Source: Setophaga petechia (taxonomy: Eukaryota > Chordata > Aves > Passeriformes > Parulidae). Taken from it: a stretch of DNA of 64,000 bases. The translations under genes and the position numbers were made by a program. Each line of letters starts with the position of its first letter. Within the stretch, counting starts at the first letter, position 1. Shown in pieces: positions 1 through 12,600 of the stretch. Location of the stretch: the NCBI GenBank assembly GCA_024362935.1, contig JANCRA010000126.1:744001-808000 (forward strand), read 5' to 3'. The notes under the pieces are model-generated. The model saw only the letters and a list, made by a program, of their open reading frames with translations, was not told where the DNA came from and ran no database searches.

Positions 1-637
1 TCACATCTCTGAAGGTGCTTTTCTGGGGAGAAAAATTAAATTAATGCTCTCAGTTCTCAGGTCCCCTTCTCAAGCAGGGTCTGTAGCATGCAGAGCTGCC
101 AGGGGAGTTCCTGTGGCATCCAGGGCCCTGTGGCTGTGGTTTCACCCAGTTCCTTGTGTACAGACTGCTTGGCTTTCCAGTAAGCACTGCTGGAAACACT
201 TTGGCAGTGTTGGCCAAACTGGCATGGATTGAGTGGATGTGAGGATGTCAGGTTTCCCTCTGGCAGAGAAGCTTTAAGGTGAAGGTGAAGGAAAGGAGTC
301 GGTTCTGATGGAGGGTTTGGATCCAGAGCTTTATTCTGGCCCACAGCTCCAGCAGAACTCCCTGAGCCCGTGGTTCTTCACTCTTTTACCCGGGGAAGGG
401 AAGGAGGGAAGGGGCAGAGAGCCACCAAGCAGGGACAAGGGACAAAGGACACCTGGATGGCCCCGTGCCCCCCAGGGGTAGAGGGCATCCTTTGGATCTG
501 CCAATCCCTCTGGAATGCCAGGACTGACAGACAGTGCTGGGAGGGGAATGGGGAGGGGACTGACACACCTGGGAGGGAATTGTTGGGGAGGGACCCGGGT
601 TTGTGGGTAAACCCTGAAGTGCCCCTGCTGTCCCCAG
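1..637 (+). other. SCAP intron, left edge
   Basis: Intronic sequence up to the acceptor at 636-637. No upstream SCAP exon or other gene was recognised. Confidence 0.7.
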
Positions 638-3600
638 GTTCCTGAGCAGCCTGCGCTCGCGGCTGAAGCTGCTGCACCCCAGCCCCAACTGCAGCCTGCG
701 GGAGGAGAGCGTGGTGCACGTGCACTTCAAGGAGGAGATCGGCATCGCCGAGCTGATCCCGCTCGTCACCACCTACATCATCCTCTTCGCCTACATCTAC
801 TTCTCCACACGTAGGTGGGGGCCCTGGGCGTGGGCTCGGGGTGCAGTGGTGGCTGTAACACGTCCTGCCAGCAGCAGAGGTGGTGGTGGGGTTCTGCCCT
901 GAGCTGCCATGGAGAGGGTTAAAAACTGTTCACCTGATTCCTGCTCGTTTGCCCCTCTCAGCCAGGGTGCTGTTATTCCTTGTGATCCCCCTCCCAGCTG
1001 GAGGTGTTTCCCCATCCCTGGCAGTGTCCAAGGCCTGGGATAGTGGGTAGACTTCCTTAAAGTCCCTTCCAACCCAAATTATTCCATGATTCTTTGATAC
1101 CTTCCAAAGTGTTTTCTCTCTTGGGCACCCTTAGATGCCACAGCAGTGCCTTTGTTCCCAGTTTGTTTCATCCATTATCAGCCAGACCAGACACATGTTC
1201 TGAGCTGGTGGGTTTAAACCTCTCTGGCCACATTTCAGTTTGGTTCTGCCCACCTCAGTGCAGTGCTGGGGCTGGTGTGAGCTGTGGAGCAGCATTGTCC
1301 CCTGTCCCACCTTGTCCTGGGAGGCTGTGGGAGCTGCATTTCAGACTTCTTCTCTGCCCAGAAAACAGCCATGTTCCCAGTTCCCCAAGCTAGTTGGACA
1401 GATCCAGATTGCTGGCCTACAAATGACAGAAAACATGGGCTCTGCCTTCTCTGAAGCAACTTTTTCTCACTTTTGTTAAAAATTCACCTTTTGAGTTCTT
1501 CATTCTGATCCAAAAAACCAAAAATGTGTCAAATTTTAAAATTTCTACATTTCATTTCAGACACTGCAGTACCTGCATTTCAGACATGAGCAGTGCAGTA
1601 CCTGCATTTCAGACACTGCAGTACTTTAATTTCATTTGAGACAGTGCAGTACCTGCATTTCAGACACTGAAGTACTCTAATTTCATTTTAGACACTGTAG
1701 TACTTTAATTTCATTTCAGACACTACAGTACTCTAATTTCATTTCAGACACTGCACTACTCTAATTTCATTTCAGACACTGCAGTACCTGCATTTCAGAC
1801 ACTGAAGTACTCTAATTCCATTTCAGACACTGTAGTACTTTAATTTCATTTCAGACACTGCAGTACTCTAATTCCATTTCAGACACTGCAGTACCTGCAT
1901 TTCAGACACTGTAGTACTTTAATTTCATTTCAGACACTGCAGTACTCTAATTTCATTTCAGACACTGTAGTACTTTAATTTCATTTTGGACACTGCAGTA
2001 CTTTAATTTCATTTTAGACACTGCAGTACTCTAATTTCATTTCAGACACTGCACTACCTGCATTTCAGACACTGTAGTACTTTAATTTCATTTCAGACAC
2101 TGCAGTCCCTCCCCTCTGGGCTGGGTGTCCTATGCCCTGCTGGGGTCGGTCAGGATGACCATGCTGTCCCCCTGTGTGTCCATCTGTCCCTGTCTGTGTG
2201 TCCTGGCCGTGTGCTGTCCCTGCTGACCTGGCTGGGCTGTTTTGCAGGCAAGATCGACATGGTGAAGTCCAAGTGGGGCCTGGCTCTGGCAGCAGTGGTG
2301 ACAGTGCTCAGCTCCCTGCTCATGTCCGTGGGGCTCTGCACCCTGTTCGGCCTCACCCCCACGCTCAACGGCGGGTAGGTGCCAGCCCTGCCAGGGGCAC
2401 ACCTGGGCAGCACCTGGGGAGTTCATTCAGCGTGCTGGCACCAGCTCCTGTGGGGCTGGGCAGGGTCACTGCTCTGTTGGAATATTTACTAATACAGCTG
2501 GACAGAATGTGCCCTGGCCTGTCTGGCCCTGCTGCTGAACCCCTGCTCAGCTGTGCCTGTGTTTCCCCAGAGAGATATTCCCATACCTGGTGGTGGTGAT
2601 TGGCCTGGAGAACGTGCTGGTGCTCACCAAGTCCGTGGTGTCCACGCCCGTGGACCTGGAGGTGAAGCTGCGCATTGCCCAAGGTGGGGTCCTGCCCTGG
2701 GGATGGCAGGGGGAAAAGTGGGGGAGACTGGGGCTGGGAGGGGGAAAACTGGGAGAGGGAAAACTGGGAGAGGGAAAAGTGGGAGTGGGAAAAGTTAGAG
2801 AGCCAGGGGCTGGGAGAGGGAAAAGTGGGAGAGACTGGGCTGGGAAAGGGAAAAGTGGGAGAGGGAAAAGTGGGAGAGCCAGGGACTGGGAATGGTCTCA
2901 TTCAGGTCTGGGAAGGAAACAAGGTGACTTGTACAGCCTTTTGTTGTGATTTCCAAGAGCATAATGCTGTTGTTGTGGGCACTGCTTTTTGGGATTGTTG
3001 ACTGAAACAGGGTAAATAAATATAAATAAATATTAGTAGGGGAGAGCTGGATTTCCTGGTGTGGATACTGAGCACTGGCCTCAGGTCATGGATATCAGAA
3101 GGGCAGAACACAGGTCATGCAAAATTCCCCTGAATGTGTGACAAAATTATCTTTTCCATTCAGTGAATGCTCTGTGCCTGTGGAAGGATTTGAGTGTGCT
3201 CACACCATGGATAAATGGGATTTGCAGTCTTCAAAGTTGTTTCTAAACATCTGGGAGAAGAGATTCTAGAGTGATGCTGATTTCAGTTTTAAAAATACAA
3301 GTGGTTTAGGTCCTAGATGGGAAGCAGGACTCAGAACTCCAGTGGGCTAAAACTCAGGAGCTTTAGCCTGGCAGGGCCTTTTGGGCCTGTTCCCTGTAGA
3401 TTCCTGGCTTTAAGGAGGGGAAGTGCTGCTGCTTTGGCTGTGTTCATGTGTGGCACAGTGGAGAGGCTGCCCTGACCTGTCCCTGCCCTTCCCAGGCCTG
3501 AGCAATGAGAGCTGGTCCATCATGAAGAACATGGCCACGGAGCTGGGCATCATCCTCATCGGGTACTTCACCCTGGTCCCGGCCATCCAGGTGAGAGGGT

Positions 3601-6600
3601 GCAGGACAGAGCCTGAGCACTGCAGGGGCACTGGCAGCAGGCTCACACACTCAGGGGACTGGCTGGGCTGGGAAAGCCTTGGGACCATCAAATTCAGCTG
3701 TCCCCAGCACTGCCAAGGCCACCACTCACCCATGTGTGCCACAGCCACACAGCTGTACAATCCCTCCAGGTACAGGGACTGCACCCCTGCCCTGGGCAGT
3801 TCCAGTGCCTAACAGCCCCTTTTGGGGAAGAGATTTTCCCTAATTCTAATCTAAATCTCCCCTGGCACAACCTGAGAGGCCTTTCCTCTCATCCTGTCCC
3901 TTGTCCCCTGGGAGCAGAGATGGATTGTGGCCAAAAAGAACAAAGAATGTGAATTAGAATAAATCCCTTGGGTTCTCCCATGGACTCACCTGCCCTGAGC
4001 TCTGGCCAGCACACAGGTGGATCCCAGGGCTGTCAGTGAGGCCCTGCTGGCTCCCCTCGCTCTGAGGTGAGGGGGAGCTCATGCCTGTCTCACCCACAGG
4101 AGTTCTGCCTGTTTGCCGTGGTGGGGCTGGTGTCAGACTTCTTCCTGCAGATGTTCTTCTTCACCACCGTGCTGTCCATCGACATCCGCCGCATGGAGGT
4201 GGGCAGGGGGCACGGCCCGGGGGAGGTGGGCAGGGGGCACGGCCCGGGGGAGGTGGGCAGGGGGCACGGCCCGGGGGAGGTGGGCACGGCCTGGGGGAGG
4301 TGGGCAGGGGGCATGGCCCGGGGGAGGTGGGCAGGGGGCACAGCCTGGGGGAGGTGGGCAGGGGGCACGGCCTGGGGGAGGTGGGCAGGGGGCACGGCCT
4401 GGGGGAGGTGGGCAGGGGGCATGGCCCGGGGGAGGTGGGCACGGCCTGGGGGAGGAGGGGGGCACAGCCCGGGGCAGGAGGGGGCACGGCCCAGGGCAGG
4501 AGGGGGGCACAGCCCGGGGCAGGAGGGGGGCACAGCCCAGGGCAGGAGGGGGGCACAGCCCGGGGCAGGAGGGGGCACAGCCCAGGGCAGGAGGGGGGCA
4601 CAGCCCAGGGCAGGAGGGGGGCACAGCCCAGGGCAGGAGGGGGCACAGCCCTAGGATCCCAGCCCTGAAAGGGGCAAAGGACAGGATGATGAACTCACTG
4701 AGCTCAGAAAGGCCTTTCAGCACACTGTCCCTGTCCCCAAGTGCCACATCCCTGTGGCTGTTAAATCCCCCCAGGGATGGGGACTCCACCCCTGTTCTGG
4801 GCAGCTGGGCCAGGGCAGGGCAGCCCATTCCAGGGGGAAGTTTTTCCTAATATTTAATCTGAACTTTTCTATGTCAGCTTGAGGCTGTTTCCTCTCATCC
4901 TGAGCTGTTACAGTCCTGGTTCTGTGCTTGGTTACACACATAGGGATTGGAACAGAGCACTTGAGGGAAAAGACACTCTTAGGAAGGACATGGAGCTGTG
5001 GGGGCAAATCCAGAGCAGGCATCAAGTGGAATAGAGGGATGGAGCAGCTCTGCTGTGAGGAAAAGCTCAGAGAATTGGGATTACACAGCCTGGGAAGGAA
5101 AGCTTAGAGACCTACTTGTGGCCTTCCAGGACCTGAAGGGAGCCACAAGAAAGATGGGGAGAGATGTTGGACAGGTTAAGGGGGAATGTCTTCAAACTGA
5201 CAGAGAGAAGGTTTACACTGGACATTAGGAAGAACTTTGTGAGGGTGGGCAGGCCCTGGCACAGGTGCCCAGAGCAGCTGGGGCTGCCCCTGCATCCCTG
5301 GCAGTGCCCAAGGCCAGGCTGGACAGGGCTGGGAGCAGCCTGGGACAGTGGAAGGTGTCCCTGGGACAGTGGGAGGTGTCCCTGGGGCAGTGGGAGGTGT
5401 CCCTGGGACAGTGGGAGGTGTCCCTGCCATGGCAGGGGTGGCACTGGGTGGGCTTTAGGGTCCCTTCCATGCCAAGCATTCCGTGATTCCCTGGCTCTGT
5501 AATTGTGCTGGTTGGGGTAAATGGGCTGTGAGGAGACACCAAGGAGTCACCCCCTGTCCCCAGGGGTCCCTCCCAGCTCCCAGGACCCCTTTTCACAGGA
5601 GCAGCCCCTCACCCCTGCCCTGTCTCTCTGTTGCAGCTGGCTGACCTGAACAAGCGTTTGCCCCCCGAGTCGTGCCCGGCGAGGCCCCCGTGCCGCACGC
5701 GGCCGCTGCGCCAGGCAGTGCCACACAGCATGGCCCCACACAGCCCACACAGCATCACCCCACACACCCCACACACCCCACACACCCCTCACAGCCCCCA
5801 GCCCATCACCCCCCACACCATCACCCTGCAGCCGTCCTCGCTGCGCAACCTGCGCCTGCCCAAGCGCCTGCGCGTCATCTACTTCTTCGCCCGCACCCGC
5901 CTGGCACAGCGCCTCATCATGGTACGTGGGGGCACAGGGAGAGCCAGGGGGCACACACACTGCCAGGGGGCACACAGACTGCCAGGGGGCACACAGACTG
6001 CTGGGATGGCACTCAGACTGCTGGGATGGCACCCAGACTGCCAGGGGGGCACACACATTGCCTGGGGGGCACACACTTTGCCAAGGGGACACACAGATGG
6101 TTGGGATGGCACCCAGACTGCCTGGGGGGCACAGAGAGAGACAGGAGGGCACGGAGACTGCTGGGTTGGCACTCAGACTGCCTGGGGGGCACACACACTG
6201 CCAGGGAGGCACAGAGACTGCCTGGCGGGGCACACAGAGAGCTGGGATGGCACTCACACTGCCACGGGGGTACAGAGACTACCAGGGCGGCATACAGAGA
6301 GCCAGGGGGGCACAGAGGCAGTTGGGATGGCATCCAGACTGCCATGGGGGCACACAGAGAGCGGGGCTAGTACTCAGAGAGCCGGGGTGGCAACCAAATA
6401 GCCAGAGGGCACCCAAATAGCCAGAGGGGCACCCAGACCACTGGACTGGCACCCCTGTCTGCCCCACTGGGCACCCAGACCGCCAGGATAACACCCAGAT
6501 AGCTGGGATGGCACCCAGACTGCCAAGGTGGCACCTAGATGATCAGGATGGCACCCAGAGAGCCAGGGTGGCACCCAGACCACCAAGATGGCACCCACAA

Positions 6601-9600
6601 CAGCCAGGCTGGCAGCCCTGCCCACCCTGCCAGCCACCCACCCCCACCAGGCCTGACACGGCTCCGTGTCCTGCTGGCCATGGGCTGCAGGAGTTCAGTG
6701 CCCCCATGGTCCCACAGCAGTGGGTCCTGCAGGGCTGTGGACCCCAAAACCCAAACTGGGCCTTTGCAGCCCTGCCTGGAGGTGCCAGCGTGGTCCCAGC
6801 TGCCAGCACGGTGCCCCTTCCTGCTGTGTGTCTGGGGAGAGGATTTGGGGTCTGAGCATCACGTGGGGCATGGAAAAGGGATGTCCAGGTTCTGGGCATG
6901 CTGGGCAGTGCTCCAGATGTCCCCCCTGTGCCACCTCCCTGTCCCCAAGAAACAGTGCTGGGAGTGAGGCTGCAGGAAACGAGGGGTGCCTGTGGTTGGG
7001 GTGCTGTGGGTCAGCTCAGGCAGGGGACAGGGAGGTGGCACTGAAGGCCAGGGGACAGTGCAGTGACACTGAGGGCAGGTGACAATGCAGTGACACTGAG
7101 GGCACTGTCTCACACCCTGCTCAGGCAGGTGACAATGCAGTGACACTGAGGCCGCTGTCTCTCCCTGCTCAGGCAGGTGACAATGCAGTGGCACTGAAGG
7201 GCAGGTGACAGTGCAGTGACAATGCAGTGACACTGAAGTGCAGGTGACAATGCAGTGACAATGCAGTGACAATGCAGTGACACTGAGGGCACTGTCTCAC
7301 ACCCTGCTCAGGCAGGTGACAGTTCAGTGACACTGAAGGGCAGGTGACAATGCAGTGACAATGCAGTGACACTGAGGGGCAGGTGACAGTGCAGTGACAC
7401 TGAGGGCACTGTCTCTCCCTGCTCAGGCAGGGCACAGGGCAGTGACACTGAGGGCAGGTGACAATGCAGTGACAATGCAGTGACACTGAGGGCAGGTGAC
7501 AGTGCAGTGACACTGAGGGCACTGTCTCTCCCTGCTCAGGCAGGTGACAATGCAGTGACACTGAAGGGCAGGTGACAATGCAGTGACACTGAGGGCATGT
7601 CTCACACCCTGCTCAGGCAGGTGACAATGCAGTGACACTGAAGGGCAGGTGACAGTGCAGTGACACTGAGGGCATGTCTCTCCCTGCTCAGGCAGGTGAC
7701 AATGCAGTGACACTGAGGGCAGGTGACAATGCAGTGACAATGCAGTGACACTGAGGGCAGGTGACAGTGCAGTGACACTGAGGGCAGGTGACAATGCAGT
7801 GACAATGCAGTGACACTGAGGGCAGGTGACAATGCAGTGACAATGCAGTGGCACTAAAGGAGCTCTCTCTCCCTGCTCAGGCCGGCACGGTGATCTGGAT
7901 CGGAATCCTGCTGTACACGGATCCCGCCGGGCTCCGCACCTACCTCACGTCCCAGGTCACGGAGCAGAGTCCCCTGGGGGACGCAGGCCTGCCCGCCATG
8001 CCCGTCCCCGGCGGGGTCCTGCCCGCTGGAGACCCCAAGCTGGACCTGGCCGTGTTCCCCTCGGAGCCCGTGCAGCTGCCCGAGAACCGCACGGAGCCGC
8101 AGGCGCGGCTGGAGCCGGAGCAGCAGCCCTGGGGCCCCGAGGGCAGGGGCAACGGGCAGCTGGAGCTGGGCACGGAGGCACAGGTTACCTGGGGAGCAGA
8201 GGATGAGGAGATATGGAGGAAGCTCTCCTTCAGGCACTGGCCTGCCCTCTTCAGCTACTACAACATCACCCTGGCCAAGAGGCAAGTGGAGTGGGCTGGC
8301 ATGGGGTGCCACTGACATGGGGAGCTGGCAGCTGAGCCCAGGGGTTTGCCTTGCTTCTGTCCTTGGTGCTCCATACTCACGTAAGCTGCTTCCATGGGGC
8401 TCATCCCAGATGTGTGTGGGAGGGGCTGCTGAGCAGGGCCCCTGGGGTGGGCAGAGCTCACAAACCCTCCAGGGCTGTTCCTCTGGGAATCGGGGTGGTT
8501 CCACTCTGCTCCCGGGTGGTTCATGTGCTTGGTGTCTTCTGTCTTCCTTTATCCTGGAATTGAAGTTTTAAAATTTGTAAAACAAGAAAAGGAGGCTCAG
8601 GGGGGCCCTTGGGGCTCTGCACAAGTCCCTGACAGGAGGGGACAGCGGGGGGGTCGGGCTCTGCTCCAGGGAACACGGACAGGAAGAGAGGGAATGGCCT
8701 CAGGGGTTTCCAGGGGAGGGTCAGGGTGGATATTGGGAAAAGTCCTTCCCCAGAAGGGTTTTGTTGCCCTGGCCACAGAGTGGAGTTCCCATCCCTGGAG
8801 AGATTAAAAAACCCTGTGGATGTGGGGTTTGGGCACATGGGTTAGTGGTGGCCTTGGCAGTGCTGGGGAAGCAGTCACACCTGATGGTGTCAGAGGGCTT
8901 TTGCAACCTCAGTAATTCCACAGCTGTCTGATACAATCATCTGTAAGGGATGGAAATAGTACATGTGTGGAAGAGACAGCTGAGCTGAAGGAGCTGCTGG
9001 GTGAGACCTCCCAGCCTGCAGCACACAGGAACCCAGGCTTAAATTCATGGGATCCACTTGATCTCACCAGACTTCATTTCTGTTGGCTCTTTGAAGCGTT
9101 AAAACCCGGGGAATAGCTTTAGAGGAGAATATTCCAAGGAGATCTTTAGTCCAGAGCACCTGAAGCTGTGCACTGAAAGCACCCTGATTCCTGCCATGGG
9201 TGCCCAGTGCCCCGTGCCCCTCCTGAGCGCTGTCGCTGTCCCCTCAGGTACATCAGCATCCTGCCGGCCATCCCGGTGACGCTGTACGTGAACCCGCAGG
9301 AGGCGCTGGAGATGCGGCACCCGCAGGAGGCGCGGCGCTCCCGGCCCTTCCTGGACGCGGCCCCGCGGCCGGAGCGCGGCCCGCAGCCCCGCGGCCACCA
9401 GGACGTCACCCTCTACAAGTACAGTGCCTGTCACAGTCCCTGGGGCTGCCTCAGCCCCGCGGGCTCTGCTCCTTCTGCTCCCGAAGCTGCAGTGCCAGAG
9501 CTGGGGGTGCTCCAGGGCAAAGCAGCAGCTCGGGGTGCTGGGGATGCTCCAGTGCAAAGGGAAATTGGTGCATCCTGGAGGATTTCCATCACTGAGGGCA

Positions 9601-12600
9601 GGAATGGGCTGTGCATGCAGGCCCTGATCAGGGCTCCTGCTGCAGTATGGGGTGACAAGGACAGAAGGTCAATTTTGGGGTTTAAATGTGATTTTATAGA
9701 GCCCCAGAATGGTCTGGGTTAGAAGGGACCTTAAAACCAATCCAGTCCCACTCTGTGCCATGGCAGGGACACTTTCCACTATCCCAGGGTGCTCCAAGCC
9801 CTGTCCAGCCTGGCCTGGGACACTTCCAGGGATCCAGGGGCAGCCACCACCTGGATATAGTTTGATAATGATTTATTGGGGGTGAGATCAAACTCTGGTG
9901 CAAGGAGCTTCCCTATCTGTGGAGAGAACAGCTCACAACCCCTGCCTGAATCTGCACGTGCTGAACACACTGTGTTATTCCATCCCCAGCTGGTGTTTTC
10001 TTAAATCTTAGTTACTCATTACTTTCCTTACTAAAAAGCCTCAAAATCTTGTAATGGGGAAATTGTCATTTTCCCATTAAACCTCCCTTAATCTCCAACA
10101 AATCTGTGTAATTTGCTGAAAAGCTGAGAAACTCCAACCAGCACATGAGTAATCCCGGCACAAGACTTCCCAAATCTATGCGTGGACTAGAAATTGGAGT
10201 TCATTTCCTTACCTTCTTGTGTCTGTGTGTGTCCCCAGGGTGGCTGCTCTGGGCCTGGCATCGGGCATCCTGCTGGTGCTGCTGCTGTTCTGCCTGTACC
10301 GGGTGCTGTGCCCCAAGAACTACGGGCAGAACGGGCCGGGCCGGCGGCGCCGCGGGGACCTGCCCTGCGATGACTACGGCTACTCACCCCCAGAGACTGA
10401 GATCGTGCCCCTGGTCCTCAGGGGACACCTCATGGTACAGCCCCCTCAGCAATCAACACCTCAGGAGGGGTTATTGGGGCATGAAATTCCTGCAGCATGC
10501 TCTGTCTCCTCCTGGGGCTGGCTGGCTGCAGTTCCACCATCATGGCCTCTGGTTTCCATCCCCTGCTTTGCTGGGATAGCTCCACATTGCTGAGCTCCAG
10601 GGGACAGCTGGATGGGGCACTCGGGGCTGTGCATGTGGCACTGGGGGCTCTTGATGTGGCACTCGGGGCTCTGGGTTAAGTGACAAAGGGAGGATCAGTC
10701 ACAGGTGTGACTCAGTGCTCTGGGAGGGATTTTCCAACCAGGGTGAGTCTGGGATTCTTCCTGTTCTGAGATGAAACAAAGCTCCTGGGCATTCAGACAG
10801 ACGAGTTGACAGTGTTGGGCTGTCTCCCAGCAAAGCTCTGTCTCTGCTCCTGATCCTGCCTTCAAACTGGGATGGAATTTTTAGGGAAGGCAAGACAGAT
10901 GGAGTCTGTTGGGTTTGCAGCAGTGCAGTGCACACTGAGGTCTCTGGGCAGAGATCCTGGAATCCCAGAATGGTTTGGGTAGAAAGGGACCTTGAAACTC
11001 ACCCAGTGCCACCCCTGTCATGGCAGGGACACCTTCCACTATCCCAGCTTGCTCCAAGCCCCATCCAACCTGGTATTGGACCTTTCCAGGAATGTCCATG
11101 TCCTCCCTCAGTTTCTAAACCAGCCCAGTTTTGACATGAAGTCCATCATGTCTGCAGTTCTGCAGGCACACCAGGCTGTGCTCAGGACCCAGAGGCCTCG
11201 GTGGTGCCCACGGAGCTGTGCTTGTCCTTCCCCCTGCAGGACATCGAGTGCCTGGCCAGTGACGGGATGCTGCTGGTGAGCTGCTGCCTGGTGGGGCAGA
11301 TCCGCGTGTGGGACGCGCAGACGGGCGACTGCCTCACCGTCATCCCCAAGCCCAGGTATGGCCCTGGCCGTGTCCCCACGTCCCCACAGTGCACCCGGGA
11401 GGCCCCTGAGGGGCTCAGCTTTGTCCCTCCTCGCAGGCTGCGCAGGGACAGCAGCGGCATCTTCGACTACCAGGAGGGCTGGGATCCCAGCCCGGACGGC
11501 AAGAACGGCCTGGAGGATTCCTTTGAGAGCAGCCACCAGCTGAAACGGCTGCTGGGGCCCCCGCAGCCGCCCCTGTTCTGTGACCAGCCCGACCTCACCT
11601 CCCTGATCGACACCAACTTCCTGGAGCACGCCAAGGCCGAGCCGGAGCCGCGGCTGCGGGCCGTGGGCGCTCGCCGCAAGGACTCGGGCTACGACTTCAG
11701 CAGCCTGGTGGGGAAGGTGTACGAGGAGCACGGCGGCTCCGGCTGCAGGAACGGGACCTTCCCGGGGCTCCCGGCCCCGCTCGGCCCCGCCGGGCTCTGC
11801 GGGAGCCGCGCCCCGGCCTGCCCAGGGGACGAGGGCGGCTGCGGCGGGGACGAGACCTGCGCGGGCTGTGACAAATCCTCACCCCCGCCGTCCTGGGGAG
11901 GGGACCTGGAGAGCTCCATCTGGAGCCTGGAACTGCAGGGGAACCTCATCGTGGCTGGCAGGAGCAACGGGAAGCTGGAGGTGAGGAATGGGGACACAGT
12001 AATGGGAGGTGGAGATGAGCGGGGACACCGAGGGGAAGGTGGAGATGAGGAACAGGGACACAGTGACAGGAGGGTGGAGATGAGGAACAGGGACACAGTG
12101 ACAGGGAGGTGGAGAGGAGGAACAGGGACACAGTGACAGGGAGGTGGAGAGGAGGAACAGGGACACAGTGACAGGAGAGTGGAGAGGTGGAACAGGGACA
12201 CAGTAACAGAGGTGTAGATGAGTGGGGGACAGTAATGGGAGGGTGGAAATGAGGAGCAGGGACACAGTAATGGGAAGCTGGAGGTGAGGAACAGGGACAC
12301 AGTAACAGAGGTGGACGTGATCAGGGACACAGTAACAGGGAGATGGAGATGAGGAACAGGGACACAATAATACGGTGGTGGAGATGAGGAGCTGGGATGC
12401 AGTAACAGGAGGGTGGAGGTAAGAAGCAGGGATGCAGTAATGGGAGGTGGAGATGAGGAGCAGAGATGCAATAATGGGAGCAGGGATGCAGTAACAGGAG
12501 GGTAGAGACAAGAAACAGGAACACAGTAATGGGAGGCAGGAGGTCACACAGCCTGGGGGCACAGCACAGGGAGCTGTGACTGCTCACTCAGCTCAGGGGC

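Larger units (their letters stand above)
638..4198 (+). other. SCAP: SCAP sterol-sensing domain exons
   Basis: The first five exons in the window encode the end of luminal loop 1 (NCS glycosylation site) and the sterol-sensing transmembrane helices. Visible landmarks include [11 protein letters not shown], the residues around human Tyr298, and SIDIRRME, which contains the residue equal to human Asp443. In mammals mutation of those positions makes SCAP sterol-resistant. Both are unchanged here, so normal sterol regulation is inferred. Confidence 0.9.
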
